Shown here piece after piece: positions 1-7,758 of a DNA stretch of 64,000 bases. A program made the translations under genes and the position numbers. The stretch is taken from positions 1 through 64,000 of the forward strand of contig NZ_FRCB01000002.1 of NCBI RefSeq assembly GCF_900142765.1, given 5' to 3'. A model generated the notes under the pieces. The model did not search any database and was not told the origin of the DNA. It saw only the letters and a program-made list of their open reading frames with translations. The stretch comes from Roseovarius litoreus (GTDB lineage: Bacteria; Pseudomonadota; Alphaproteobacteria; Rhodobacterales; Rhodobacteraceae). Every line of letters begins with the position of its first letter. Position 1 is the first letter of the stretch.

Positions 1-141
1 GTGTCCATGTCCGGGCACGTCTCACTGACCATACCGCCCGAATACCGGGTCGGGGATTGATCCTTCAGCGGGGCCTTCGCTTCTGGCGGGCTTTCAGGCC
101 ACGCGCAGGGGGCGCGGCGCGACACTGAAGGAGCGACGCGG
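1..141. other. Left edge, no complete gene
   Basis: No complete gene is visible. Read from base 1 on the plus strand, the first frame is open for 19 codons and ends with TGA at 58-60, so the 3' tail of a gene beginning outside the window is possible but unproven. TCCTTCAG at 61-68 and CTGAAGGA at 125-132 form 8-bp inverted arms about 56 bases apart. Their role is unknown. Confidence 0.3.
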
Positions 142-441
142 CTAGGCGCCGTAAAGCTCCAGCAAGAGGATCTCGGGCCCTTTGCGGTCCAGTCTTGCCT
201 TTGCCTGCGACATCTTGAGTCGCGCGGCGATGAACTGCGCCAGAGCACGCTGCCGCCGGTCATAAACCTGCCGCACGGGGGATTTCGGCGCCCCAATCGT
301 CCGGCGTGGCGGTCGGTCACCATCGGGGAACCACCCCCGCGCAGCTGCGCAGGCGCGCCGCCAGGACAGGTCCGCCTCGACATAGCGCAGGTAGCTCATT
401 GTGAGAACGCGCCGACGCAGGTTCAGATCGTTGTGCATCAT
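142..441 (-). CDS. Conserved-looking small protein of unknown function, downstream of cbpM
   Basis: A basic protein of about 99 residues with no motif I recognise. The start at 441 (or the adjacent ATG at 438) is chosen because GGGGAGGAG lies immediately upstream. The longer in-frame extension to 585 would run through the 3' part of the chaperone-modulator gene and is unlikely. Residues 12-35 and 60-85 look helical and rich in Arg and Ala, with no signal peptide or membrane segment, so it is probably cytoplasmic. It lies 79 bases downstream of cbpM on the same strand and may be co-transcribed with trxC-cbpA-cbpM. A link to protein quality control is inference from position only. Confidence 0.6.
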   Translation of the reverse strand: MMHNDLNLRRRVLTMSYLRYVEADLSWRRACAAARGWFPDGDRPPRRTIGAPKSPVRQVYDRRQRALAQFIAARLKMSQAKARLDRKGPEILLLELYGA

Positions 442-520
442 CTCCTCCCCGATAGTTGCACTCCTCAACCAAGACAATACCACGAAACCGCCCCACGGGT
501 CAGCACGGGCGCGCCCGTCG

Positions 521-853
521 TCACGGTTTTCGTATTCTTGCATACCGTTCCAGCACCTCAAGCCGAAGATCCTCGGGCTGTTCATCGATCGCCTGCCGCA
601 ACATCCGCAACTCGCGCTGCGACTTGTGCAAGCGGTCGATCAGCGACAGGATCATCGGGATCGTATCCCCCGAAATCGCCATGTCCTTGCGCAGGTCGCA
701 TAACAGGCGGACGCGCGCGATATCCAGTTCGTCGAAGAACGGGCCGTCCTCGCCCTGCGCGGGCCGCACCCAGCCTTCGCGCACCCAGCTGCGCAATTCC
801 CTCATGGTCAGGCGCTCGACCCTCGCCACGACGCTGCGTTCATCGTAAGTCAT
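521..853 (-). CDS. cbpM: Chaperone modulator CbpM-like protein (MerR-like fold)
   Basis: 110 residues that fit the CbpM family, small proteins that bind the J-domain of CbpA and restrain its co-chaperone activity. The N-terminal half (about residues 10-60) has a MerR-like winged-helix look, including the segment LDIARVRLLCDLRKDM. The C-terminal half is helical and could form a coiled coil. The start ATG overlaps the cbpA stop by 4 bases (TTACGATGA-type junction), so translation is probably coupled, and the gene order cbpA-cbpM matches that known in other proteobacteria. No DNA-binding role is implied; in this family the fold serves protein-protein contact. Confidence rests on length, the segment above and the partner gene. 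Confidence 0.8.
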   Translation of the reverse strand: MTYDERSVVARVERLTMRELRSWVREGWVRPAQGEDGPFFDELDIARVRLLCDLRKDMAISGDTIPMILSLIDRLHKSQRELRMLRQAIDEQPEDLRLEVLERYARIRKP

Positions 854-1785
854 ATCGCCCTCCGCAATGTCTCGCGCGGATCGTAGCTTTGATGGCTGCG
901 CCAGCGCTTCGCGATCTCCTCCATCTCTTCATCAATCTTCTGCGGCAGCACGATCTTGAGCCGCAGGATCAGATCGCCATATGCGGCCTTGCCCACCGGA
1001 AAGCCCTTGCCCTTCAGGCGCAGCTGACGGCCCGATGAGACACCCTTGGGGATCGTCACGGCAACCCTGCCCGAAATCGTCGGCACATCCACTTTCGCAC
1101 CCAGAACGGCCTCGTCGAAGGTGATGGGCAGCTCCATTTCGATATTGCTGCCGTTGCGGGTGAACACCGGGTGCGGCCGCACGCCAACCGTGATCAGCGC
1201 GTCACCGGGCGGACCCTGGCCGATCCCCGCAGCCCCCTTGCCGCGCAGGCGCAGCGTCTGGCCGTCCTCAAGCCCGGCCGGGATCGACACCTCGATCATC
1301 TTGCCGTCGGGCATCGTAATGGCCCGTTTCGCACCGCGGGCGGCATCCATGAAATCCACCTCTAGATGATAGTGCATATCGCGCCCACGGGCGTGGAAGC
1401 CGTGCTCATGGGTCGCCCCGCCGCCGCGCTGCCGTGTGCCGAATATATCCGAGAACAGGTCCGACATATCCTCATACTCGCCCGCATCCCCGCCCGGTTC
1501 ATAGCGCTTGGCGCCCGGGTGGCTCGCATAGTCGTGATAGAATTGACGCTCGGGGCGCTCGTGGCCCTGTGCATCGATTTCACCTGCATCGAAGCGCCTG
1601 CGCTTCTCGGGATCGCCCAGCAAATCGTAGGCCGCGGAAACGGCCTGGAATTCCGACTTTTTCCCGGGGTCGCCGGGGTGAAGATCCGGGTGCAGCTTCT
1701 TGGCCAGCTTGCGATAGGCCTTCTTGATCTCGTCCTGCTTGGCGCCCTTGTCCACGCCCAGAACCTTGTATGGATCATCCGTCAT
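850..1785 (-). CDS. cbpA: J-domain co-chaperone CbpA (DnaJ-like, no zinc finger)
   Basis: About 311 residues, the normal size for CbpA. The J-domain fills residues 1-70 and carries the HPD motif (KKLHPDLHPGD), which stimulates DnaK ATP hydrolysis. A G/F-rich linker follows, then two beta-sandwich substrate-binding domains (about 115-290) with the family segments VRPHPVFTRNGSNIEMELPI and VTIPKG. The CxxCxGxG zinc repeats of true DnaJ are absent, which separates CbpA from DnaJ. ATG at 1785 is preferred over GTG at 1788 because GGGAGGG is better spaced from it. It sits between trxC and cbpM on the same strand and overlaps cbpM. It acts in the cytoplasm with DnaK under stress and starvation. Confidence 0.88.
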   Translation of the reverse strand: MTDDPYKVLGVDKGAKQDEIKKAYRKLAKKLHPDLHPGDPGKKSEFQAVSAAYDLLGDPEKRRRFDAGEIDAQGHERPERQFYHDYASHPGAKRYEPGGDAGEYEDMSDLFSDIFGTRQRGGGATHEHGFHARGRDMHYHLEVDFMDAARGAKRAITMPDGKMIEVSIPAGLEDGQTLRLRGKGAAGIGQGPPGDALITVGVRPHPVFTRNGSNIEMELPITFDEAVLGAKVDVPTISGRVAVTIPKGVSSGRQLRLKGKGFPVGKAAYGDLILRLKIVLPQKIDEEMEEIAKRWRSHQSYDPRETLRRAI

Positions 1786-1893
1786 CACGCGCCCTCCCGT
1801 TATGCGGCGTGGCGATACTGCCCTGCCACCGAGCGCGGAAAATGCCTTGTGCGCTCATCTGCCACCGGCGGCAGGAAAGGACGCCTTGCCATG

Positions 1894-2322
1894 TCATGCC
1901 GCACGGCCCTGCCGGACCCAAGCCACGATATCTTGTGCCGCCATCGCGCCGGCCTGCCGTTGAACCTCGCGCCCGCCTTGGAACGCGATCAGCAACGGAA
2001 TGCTCCGAATACCATAGACCTGCCCCGCTTGCGGATAGGCTTCCGTGTCCAGCTTGGCGCAGCGGGCTTGCCCCTTCAGCAGGCTTGCTGCTTTGGCAAA
2101 TTCCGGCGCCATCACCCTGCAGGGCCCGCACCACGACGCCCAGAAATCGACAATGAGCGGTAGATCATCTATACGTGCCGCCTTTTGCAGGATCTCGAAT
2201 GACACGTCCCGCGGCTCTCCGCTCAAAAGAGGCGCGCCGCAGCTGCCACATTTGGGCCCTGCGCCGAGCTTTTCCCGGGGAACCCTGTTGCCCTGACCAC
2301 AAACCAGACACGCCAGCTTCAA
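1894..2322 (-). CDS. trxC: Thioredoxin 2 with N-terminal zinc ribbon
   Basis: A cytoplasmic disulfide reductase of the thioredoxin-2 type. Two CxxC pairs (CLVC and CGSC, residues about 5-32) form the N-terminal zinc ribbon that distinguishes Trx2 from Trx1. The catalytic WCGPC motif follows in the segment VDFWASWCGPC, and cis-proline lies in SIPLLI. Length 142 fits the family. The reading frame can begin at TTG 2328 or TTG 2322. The second gives the usual Trx2 opening (MKLxCxxC) and a better distance to GGGAGG, so it is preferred. The gene lies upstream of cbpA and cbpM on the same strand, which suggests a redox/heat-stress group. Confidence 0.88.
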   Translation of the reverse strand: MKLACLVCGQGNRVPREKLGAGPKCGSCGAPLLSGEPRDVSFEILQKAARIDDLPLIVDFWASWCGPCRVMAPEFAKAASLLKGQARCAKLDTEAYPQAGQVYGIRSIPLLIAFQGGREVQRQAGAMAAQDIVAWVRQGRAA

Positions 2323-2693
2323 GCCCAAACCTCCCTCTTCACGATGACAGAAGGCTAGTCCGGAAAATCAGGTCCGACTTTGCGCTCTGTCAAATCCCGG
2401 GGCGGATCGCTTCATTGTTTTTGGTATTAAAGCTTCGTGGCGAATGCCGGCAAAGCAGACCTTGATGCACAACGCAGCGAACTGCGGCTTTCCGCCCATC
2501 GTGTCGAATGCTGCGCTCCGCTTTAAAGTCAGCTTTGGGCTGCCCGGCCATACGCGGTTCTTTCAACCGATGACATTTATCGTCGCTGTCGTCAGGCCTT
2601 CGGAGCCCGAATTAACTCAGGCCACCCACCTGAGGGCGGCCTGACGTCGCTGGATTGCCATGGTGATGGGTTTACCGTGGCGCCTTCGCTCAA
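2323..2693. other. Intergenic region between trxC and the integrated element
   Basis: About 370 bases without a convincing gene. It holds the trxC leader at its left side and, near the right side, nested inverted repeats (listed separately). Base composition at 2400-2600 is AT-richer than the genes around it. I looked for a tRNA gene or a direct repeat shared with the region upstream of the integrase (7336-7500) as an attachment site and found neither. Confidence 0.5.
2591..2645. repeat. Nested inverted repeat at the element boundary
   Basis: Outer arms GTCAGGCC (2591-2598) and GGCCTGAC (2638-2645) are perfect complements. Inside them CTCAGG (2616-2621) and CCTGAG (2629-2634) form a second perfect stem with a 7-base loop. 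There is no T-run, so this is not a simple intrinsic terminator. It lies about 50 bases beyond the stop codon of the last gene of the integrated element and could be an end or protein-binding site of that element, or a transcription barrier. The structure is seen; the function is inference. Confidence 0.5.
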
Positions 2694-4205
2694 TCACCCC
2701 CACGCCTCCGGATCGTGCGGATCGCCCGCGGGCGCGGCATCCGCCGATCCGGTGTCTGAAAGTGTAACCGCGTAACCTTCTTTCGTTTTCAATGGGTTAG
2801 ACGGATCCTGAGGTGTAACCTTATCATTCAGGTTACACTTTGAATCAGGGCTAACCTCTTGATTTTGTTCAAGGGTTACGCGGTTACACTTTGGCAGACA
2901 GTACCGCGCCGCGGCGGCCTTCACCTCGCTGCGCAGATAAACTCTTGCCGAGGTGCCATGCAGCTTTCGCACCATGGCCTTGATGCCAAACGGCTTCATG
3001 AGCTTCGCGATGGTGGTCGTGGTAAGCGGTTTGCCGTGCCGCCACTCAGCCCAGGGCCGATCCTCCATCGTGATGAGATCCGCAACAAGTTCCGACGATG
3101 CGATGCGGTCTGGCTGCCCGGTCCGCGTTGCGAACAGATCCGCAATGTCGCGCAGCAGCATGACGCCGGCCGGGTCGTCATCTTCGTCCTGGGCCTGCGC
3201 TTGTGCCGCATAGGCGCTGGCAATTCGATCAGGCCAGGGTCCACCGAGAACAGTGGCAATCCGCCAGAGCGGCGTGAAGTTGTCCTGCATGCGGTCATTA
3301 CCACACGCTGGTGGCTCATCTTTCATCTCGCCGATCCTGATGGCATTGTCTTCAGCCCACCGGGCCACCTGGCGACGGACACGCAGCATTTGCCCATGCA
3401 GTTCGAAAGGCAGGCGCGCGACGGTTTCTTCTGGCAACTTGCGGCGCAGACCAATGACGATACTCCGGCTCATCAGCGTATCGCGCTGGCTGCCGATCCC
3501 GGCAATCGCCATTGGACACCAGGTTGAGAAGGGGGTTGGGACGTGCTCTCCATTGACCTCCTGGACCCGGATCACCCGGGCCGTCCGGCGGGTATGGCCG
3601 GAGTTCAAGATGCCGGCCAGATCCTCGTTCTGCCGCATCCAGGTGTCGGCCTCATCAAGCAACAGGGTTGGCTTCCACGCCTCTATCGTCCGGAAGATGG
3701 CTGCCGGACTTGCATTCGAAACGATGAAGCCGCGATGGGCCATCGCATCAATCACCTCCAAAAATGTTGACTTGCCACAGGCCTTCGTGGGGCTGGTGAT
3801 CAACAAGCGTGGCCAGAGCCGCCACGTGTCCATCAGGTATGTGCCGATCACCCACAATGTGGCGCAGTCCACATCAGCATCCGCACCAAACACTACGTGC
3901 GCGCGAAGCCGGTCGCGGATCTCTTCTGCAAGCGACGCCCCCTCGACCGGGTAATCCCAGGTCTCGAGGTCTTCGACCACGGCGGTCTGGCCACCGTCGT
4001 CCTTACCAACCGCGCGAGGTCGGGCGTTCTTGACCTCAAGATCCAGAACTGACGCACGCCAGCCCAAGCGGGCAGCCGCACCCTTCCGCTCGGTCTCATA
4101 GGTGGCGGGGTCTAGCCCCGCCAACCTTTGAACCTCTGCTTGCGCATCGGCATGCGTGACGTCTTCGACCCTCGGCAGATCATTCCAATCGTATCCATCC
4201 ATCAT
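2694..4205 (-). CDS. DUF3631-type P-loop ATPase (probable element replication/primase-associated protein)
   Basis: 503 residues. A nucleotide-binding loop SPTKACGKSTFLEVID lies near residue 140 and a Walker-B-like strand PTLLLDEADTW about 45 residues later, followed by a conserved-looking NSGHTRR turn and an arginine-rich stretch. The central and C-terminal layout fits DUF3631, a domain found in phage and plasmid replication proteins next to primases. The C-terminal 80 residues are polar and probably disordered. The start at 4205 is chosen because its ATG overlaps the TGA of the gene upstream (ATGA). The frame is open much further upstream (to 4577), but that extension shadows two other genes. 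A role in element DNA replication is inference. Confidence 0.75.
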   Translation of the reverse strand: MMDGYDWNDLPRVEDVTHADAQAEVQRLAGLDPATYETERKGAAARLGWRASVLDLEVKNARPRAVGKDDGGQTAVVEDLETWDYPVEGASLAEEIRDRLRAHVVFGADADVDCATLWVIGTYLMDTWRLWPRLLITSPTKACGKSTFLEVIDAMAHRGFIVSNASPAAIFRTIEAWKPTLLLDEADTWMRQNEDLAGILNSGHTRRTARVIRVQEVNGEHVPTPFSTWCPMAIAGIGSQRDTLMSRSIVIGLRRKLPEETVARLPFELHGQMLRVRRQVARWAEDNAIRIGEMKDEPPACGNDRMQDNFTPLWRIATVLGGPWPDRIASAYAAQAQAQDEDDDPAGVMLLRDIADLFATRTGQPDRIASSELVADLITMEDRPWAEWRHGKPLTTTTIAKLMKPFGIKAMVRKLHGTSARVYLRSEVKAAAARYCLPKCNRVTLEQNQEVSPDSKCNLNDKVTPQDPSNPLKTKEGYAVTLSDTGSADAAPAGDPHDPEAWG

Positions 4206-4561
4206 GCCCGACCTCCCTTCACATGCTTCAGGAAGGCGATACGCTCCTGGTCGGGAAAGCTCCGCCAGATCGCCTTGAAGGCCACCTTTCGCATTGGAAG
4301 TGGTAAAAGTGCACTGGGGAGGCGCTCCAGCCCTGCCAAGGTGTAAGCCACAAGTTCGTGCTGCGGGGCCGATAGTGCCCAGAACCGGGCGTCTGAGTAG
4401 ACCATCCCGAACGGATCGTGGCGCGGACCGCCGATCTCTGCCGCCTCGAGCCAGGCCGCGCAGATCGCATTTGCATGCGACAGGCGGCAATGCTCCAGAG
4501 CGAAGACGGCGGCCTCCGCCCATCCCAGGCGCAAACGAGTGTCTGGTGTGATCATGTCCAT
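4202..4561 (-). CDS. Small hypothetical protein of the integrated element
   Basis: 119 residues beginning MDMITPDTRL, with GGAGGA six bases upstream of the start. The ATG overlaps the stop of the previous small gene (TAATG) and its own TGA overlaps the start of the ATPase gene (ATGA). The sequence is mostly helical with many Ala, Leu and Trp residues and no signal or membrane segment. I do not recognise a family. Tight overlap on both sides argues that it is translated and acts with the ATPase, possibly in element replication. An extended in-frame start at 4759 is rejected because it would overlap the small gene upstream. Confidence 0.6.
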   Translation of the reverse strand: MDMITPDTRLRLGWAEAAVFALEHCRLSHANAICAAWLEAAEIGGPRHDPFGMVYSDARFWALSAPQHELVAYTLAGLERLPSALLPLPMRKVAFKAIWRSFPDQERIAFLKHVKGGRA

Positions 4562-4770
4562 TACCGATCCTCCCCAAAGCAAAGGCCCGCCATCAGCCGG
4601 GCGGTGCGGGCATCGAGGCCAAACCTGCGCTGCAAATGACGAGTTTGCAGATCGCGGCAATTGGCGTATGTTTGCGCCATAGGTGCAATTGTCATTCCCC
4701 AATGACCATCTACTGATGCCCCGGTGGTGCGCTGCAACGCATTGCCGGGGCTTTTCCATTTCTGGCTCAT
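4561..4770 (-). CDS. Very small hypothetical protein of the integrated element
   Basis: 69 residues, basic, with a C-terminal half that looks like a helix-turn-helix (segment RHLQRRFGLDARTARLMAGL, about residues 44-63). This would fit a small DNA-binding regulator. The start overlaps the stop of the upstream gene by 4 bases and its stop overlaps the next start by 1 base, so the gene is embedded in a translationally coupled chain. No family is recognised with certainty. The helix-turn-helix call is by eye. Confidence 0.55.
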   Translation of the reverse strand: MSQKWKSPGNALQRTTGASVDGHWGMTIAPMAQTYANCRDLQTRHLQRRFGLDARTARLMAGLCFGEDR

Positions 4771-5048
4771 GACGAACCTCCTATGATGTCTGGAAGAGTG
4801 GCGAGCGCGGCCCAGGCGGCGGGGTCCACGCGCTCACACAAGGTGGCGCAGAAGCGCATCAGGGCCTCACGGGTGCGGAAGTACCTGAGGGACCGCCAAG
4901 GTCGCTCCGCGCCACCATTCTTGCGTCGCTGCGTGATCAACTGAATGCCGTCGCGGCAGATAATCACCCGGTGACGAGGGCAGAGGCGGGCGATAACGCC
5001 CGCATAGCTGTCAGAGGTTTCGTGGTGGTTTCGCTGGGCAATGCTCAT
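4767..5048 (-). CDS. Small hypothetical protein of the integrated element
   Basis: 93 residues starting MSIAQRNHH. The ATG at 5048 overlaps the TGA of the AlpA-like gene (ATGA), and its end overlaps the next gene by 4 bases. It contains two cysteines around residues 28 and 36 (RLCPRHRVIICRDG) and a mostly alpha/beta pattern. No family is recognised. An upstream in-frame start at 5093 would overlap the AlpA-like gene further and has no better ribosome site. Its position between the regulator and the replication-type ATPase suggests an accessory role in element maintenance; that is inference. Confidence 0.55.
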   Translation of the reverse strand: MSIAQRNHHETSDSYAGVIARLCPRHRVIICRDGIQLITQRRKNGGAERPWRSLRYFRTREALMRFCATLCERVDPAAWAALATLPDIIGGSS

Positions 5049-5215
5049 TTGGACATTGCCTCCAGCGTGGCGTCGATCTCGGCCTCGTTCCAATAGAGGC
5101 GCGCGCCGAATTTCATCGGCTTAGGCAAACGACCGATTTCTAGGTCGCGGTAAATAGAGCTGCGGCTTCTGCCGCCAAGCTTTGCTTGAAGGTCTTGGAA
5201 GGTTAAAAATTTCAT
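5045..5215 (-). CDS. AlpA-like excisionase/transcriptional regulator
   Basis: 56 residues. The segment MKFLTFQDLQAKLGGRSRSSIYRDLEIGRLPKPMKFG shows a MerR/AlpA-type winged helix: a recognition helix around SRSSIYRDL and the typical wing G-x-LPKP. AlpA and related proteins switch on integrase expression or direct excision of P4-like elements. The start at 5215 is chosen because GAGG lies just upstream; the in-frame ATG at 5227 overlaps that ribosome site. It heads the chain of overlapping small genes. Length and motif fit the family well. Confidence 0.8.
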   Translation of the reverse strand: MKFLTFQDLQAKLGGRSRSSIYRDLEIGRLPKPMKFGARLYWNEAEIDATLEAMSK

Positions 5216-5292
5216 ATTGGACCTCATTGCTGTTTGATGAGGCCCAGTTACGCACAAGAGCATAACTCTGAAAACTGGGGGGAAAGCTTGGA

Positions 5293-6087
5293 TTATTTCC
5301 CCTTAATTTCCCCCTGCAATGCCCTAGGGGGCTGCTTGGCCTTGGCATCCGAGACCCAGCTTCGCATAGTTTTTGGTGCCGGTTTTTGCCCAGTTTTTCT
5401 TTCTAAATGTCGCGCCAATTCTTCCCAAGAACGATTGCCCTTTTTGAACCCCATTTCTGCGAATGCAGCTTTTGCCTTTTCTAAAGGTGGGCGACCTATC
5501 GTGCGCCCTTTCCTGTCAGGAGTGTTTTCTGATGTTACTTTGTCCAGTAATTCGGGAGGTAATTCGTAACTCTTGATGATATATTCTAGCATCTGCGCGT
5601 CGTCTTCTTCCGAGATGCAAAATGCCCACCCTTGAAAGTGAGATATCATTTCAGCGGTATGATTTAAGTAGGGCCAATCATCTGGATTAAATTCCCTGAA
5701 AAGGTCGGAAAAGGCTGAATGCCAGTTTTCAAGGTCCACCATGAAAGTGTTAGCATTCAAGAAAAAGAAGTAGAGTTCGTGGCCGATTAATTCGGGCGGA
5801 AACCAATCTGTTGTCCAGTAAAGTACAGGGCTTTCAAAAAAATAGAGTGAATCCACTTTAAGAATTGTTCCATCTGGGCCGCAGATGGCCGTGGATTCGC
5901 ATTGTTCCAAAAACCCGAGATGCGCTCGGTTCATCCTGTGAGGATGAAGGACTTTTTTTCTATTTTCTTCATCAGAAACGCCTAGTGGGTCACCAAGCTC
6001 AATACTTGCTACAATCAAATGCTCCACCCATTCTGAGAGCCATATGCTTACCTGTGAATAGGGAAGATAATGAGGGGGGCAAAACAC
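5293..6087 (-). CDS. Unknown protein, AT-rich cargo of the integrated element
   Basis: 264 residues from GTG at 6087, the first possible start after an in-frame stop. There is no clear ribosome site, so the true start may be internal. The gene is noticeably AT-richer than its surroundings and uses rare codons for this genome, a sign of recent transfer. The N-terminal 170 residues are rich in aromatic and acidic residues with no known motif. After a short linker (about 195-205) the C-terminal 60 residues begin GRPPLEKAKAAF and look like a small basic helical DNA-binding domain (NRSWEELARHLERKTGQ). A possible reading is effector plus DNA-targeting domain. I do not recognise the family. Confidence 0.6.
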   Translation of the reverse strand: MFCPPHYLPYSQVSIWLSEWVEHLIVASIELGDPLGVSDEENRKKVLHPHRMNRAHLGFLEQCESTAICGPDGTILKVDSLYFFESPVLYWTTDWFPPELIGHELYFFFLNANTFMVDLENWHSAFSDLFREFNPDDWPYLNHTAEMISHFQGWAFCISEEDDAQMLEYIIKSYELPPELLDKVTSENTPDRKGRTIGRPPLEKAKAAFAEMGFKKGNRSWEELARHLERKTGQKPAPKTMRSWVSDAKAKQPPRALQGEIKGK

Positions 6088-6117
6088 TTATACAGTCCAC
6101 TTATGTTTAAAGGTGCA

Positions 6118-7335
6118 TCAACTATCAGAAGCAGAATGCGCTAGGATTCCAACCACTTTTGCATCCGTTGCTGACAGCTCAACTACATTGGACGACCACT
6201 GCTCCAGCAACGCACGCCTCTGTTCAAGAAAGTCCGTTCTCCGATATGCCCGCTCGACGGAACCGCCTGTCACGTGGCCTAGGCACATTTCTGCGACATC
6301 ATGCGGCGCATTGGTCGTTTCAGCTAACCAGTCGCGAAAAGACGAGCGAAAGCCGTGTGGGCGTTCCTTCATCCCGCGACGGTCCATGAATTTCCCCATT
6401 GTGGCGTCGGAAATCACGCCCTTGCGGACGCCCGGAAACAGATAACCGTCACGCGCGAAGGGTTTGGCCGCTGCAATCACGTTCTGCGCCTCTTGCGATA
6501 ATGGCACCCGAAAGTCCTTGGTCGCCCCCACGCGGCCTTTCATGGCCTCTGCGGGGATGGTCCAGACATCGCCTTCGATCTGGTCAAGTCGGATGTGGCG
6601 CAGAGGGTACGAGCGCACCGCTGTGAGGATGAGCAACTTCAGCGCCAGTTCGGTAATCGTGCCGCCCGATAAAGACCGATAGAATTCGGGGACCTCCTTC
6701 CAAGGCAGGGCGGGGATATTCTGCGCGTTATGTCTTTGCTGACCTAGCAGCGCCTTGGCTTTTTCCGTCGCTTGCAAATCTACATCTAAGCCGAGCGCCG
6801 CCGCATGACGCATGCAGATACCTAGGCGGTTCATAGCCTTGCGCGCGGTATCGGCCTTAGTGTGCCAGATAGGGGCAAGTGTATCGCGGATATCGCGCTG
6901 GTCGATCTGGGAAACAGGCATGCGGCCGAGCTTGGGCAGTACATGCAATTCTAGCGGCGAATACCACCGGCCCGCTTTCCCGTCGCCTTTCAATTCGGCT
7001 TTCCGGCTTTCGAAGGCATCAAGTGCGACGTCGGCAAGCAAGTGCATATTGCGTTCGGCCTCGCGCCTTTCGCGTTCTCGTTCTTTTATGGCATCTTTGC
7101 CTTGCCGCACAACCGCGCGCCATTTCTCGGCTTCCTCGCGAGCTTCTTTCAAAGATACGTCTGGGAATCGTCCAAGGCCCATTTCATGGCGTCGAGAAAA
7201 GATGGTGTAGCGCAATACCCATTGCGCACCGTCATCGTGGCGTTTGTAGAGCCACAAGCCATTTCCATCTGCATACTTGCCTGCCGGTTTGCCCCTCAAG
7301 CTGGCTGCGGACAGCCGGTGCATTGTGCGCGCCAT
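6118..7335 (-). CDS. Tyrosine recombinase, P4-type phage integrase
   Basis: 405 residues. The N-terminal 90 residues carry the DUF4102-like arm-binding domain (DGNGLWLYKRHDDGAQWVLR, then MGLGRFPDVSLKEAREEA). A core-binding domain follows (about 100-200). The catalytic domain shows the expected residues: Arg in LILTAVRSYPLRHIRL, Lys further on, HGFRSSFRDW (His-x-x-Arg), LGH, and the nucleophile Tyr in ERAYRRTD. All catalytic positions seem intact, so the enzyme is probably active. It lies at one end of the element and is transcribed toward it. Integrases of this type usually target tRNA genes, but no tRNA is seen beside it here. Confidence 0.92.
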   Translation of the reverse strand: MARTMHRLSAASLRGKPAGKYADGNGLWLYKRHDDGAQWVLRYTIFSRRHEMGLGRFPDVSLKEAREEAEKWRAVVRQGKDAIKERERERREAERNMHLLADVALDAFESRKAELKGDGKAGRWYSPLELHVLPKLGRMPVSQIDQRDIRDTLAPIWHTKADTARKAMNRLGICMRHAAALGLDVDLQATEKAKALLGQQRHNAQNIPALPWKEVPEFYRSLSGGTITELALKLLILTAVRSYPLRHIRLDQIEGDVWTIPAEAMKGRVGATKDFRVPLSQEAQNVIAAAKPFARDGYLFPGVRKGVISDATMGKFMDRRGMKERPHGFRSSFRDWLAETTNAPHDVAEMCLGHVTGGSVERAYRRTDFLEQRRALLEQWSSNVVELSATDAKVVGILAHSASDS

Positions 7336-7386
7336 TTACAGTCCCCCTTTTGGTCCCCCTCTAAATATGGGGTCTGCTGGGGCGAA

Positions 7387-7758
7387 ATGAAACACTATGA
7401 AATAGAAAGTATGTATATCTTCCTTATTTTGTTGGGTATGTGGTGTTTCGGGGTACCCCAAGATGTAGAGTTATCATGCCGTGTGGGGGCACCATTCACC
7501 TCGTTAAATGTCCAAAAGCGCGCACGATTTAGTGAAGCGGACGCAATAAGCCTGTTCCGCGTTGTTCGGGCTCAGTTGCATGATCTGTTCACGGAAGAGT
7601 TGGCCTTGCTCATGATCGAGGTCTTGCAGGCACGCGCTGCGCGAAATGATTTCGTTCCGATCTGTATTGCCACGATCAAGGAAGGGCTTTCGCGTGTCGC
7701 GGCACATCTGCATTATGTACCCGCTTATCGGGTAACTTGGGATCCATCTGCAGCTTGA
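7387..7758 (+). CDS. Possible small hypothetical protein next to the integrase
   Basis: An open frame of 123 codons. The first 20 codons give a hydrophobic stretch (YIFLILLGMWCFG). From about residue 45 the composition becomes protein-like and helical (SEADAISLFRVVRAQLHDLF and onward) up to a natural stop. No ribosome site is convincing and no family is recognised. It could be a real small gene starting at an internal codon, or the 3' remnant of a chromosomal gene cut by the integrated element. A weak stem-loop lies about 60 bases after the stop (7818-7833). Confidence 0.3.
   Translation: MKHYEIESMYIFLILLGMWCFGVPQDVELSCRVGAPFTSLNVQKRARFSEADAISLFRVVRAQLHDLFTEELALLMIEVLQARAARNDFVPICIATIKEGLSRVAAHLHYVPAYRVTWDPSAA

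Larger units (their letters stand above)
2694..7335 (-). mobile_element. Small integrated genomic element (integrase, AlpA, DUF3631 module)
   Basis: Seven minus-strand genes from the integrase (6118-7335) to the DUF3631 ATPase (2694-4205). The five genes from 2694 to 5215 overlap each other by 1-4 bases (ATGA and TAATG junctions), as in compact phage or satellite modules. The mix of P4-type tyrosine integrase, AlpA-like excision/regulatory protein and a DUF3631 ATPase related to replication helicase-primases is typical of integrative elements and phage satellites. One gene (5293-6087) is clearly AT-richer than the flanks. No capsid, terminase, portal or conjugation gene is present. Exact ends are not determined; the span is from first to last element gene. 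Confidence 0.75.

Noticed and set aside
4206..4577. N-terminal extension of the DUF3631 protein
   Set aside because: Overlaps another gene completely; ATGA coupling at 4205 gives a better start.
7336..7500. tRNA gene or attachment repeat next to the integrase
   Set aside because: No cloverleaf or T-loop consensus was found and no direct repeat shared with 2323-2693 could be seen by eye.
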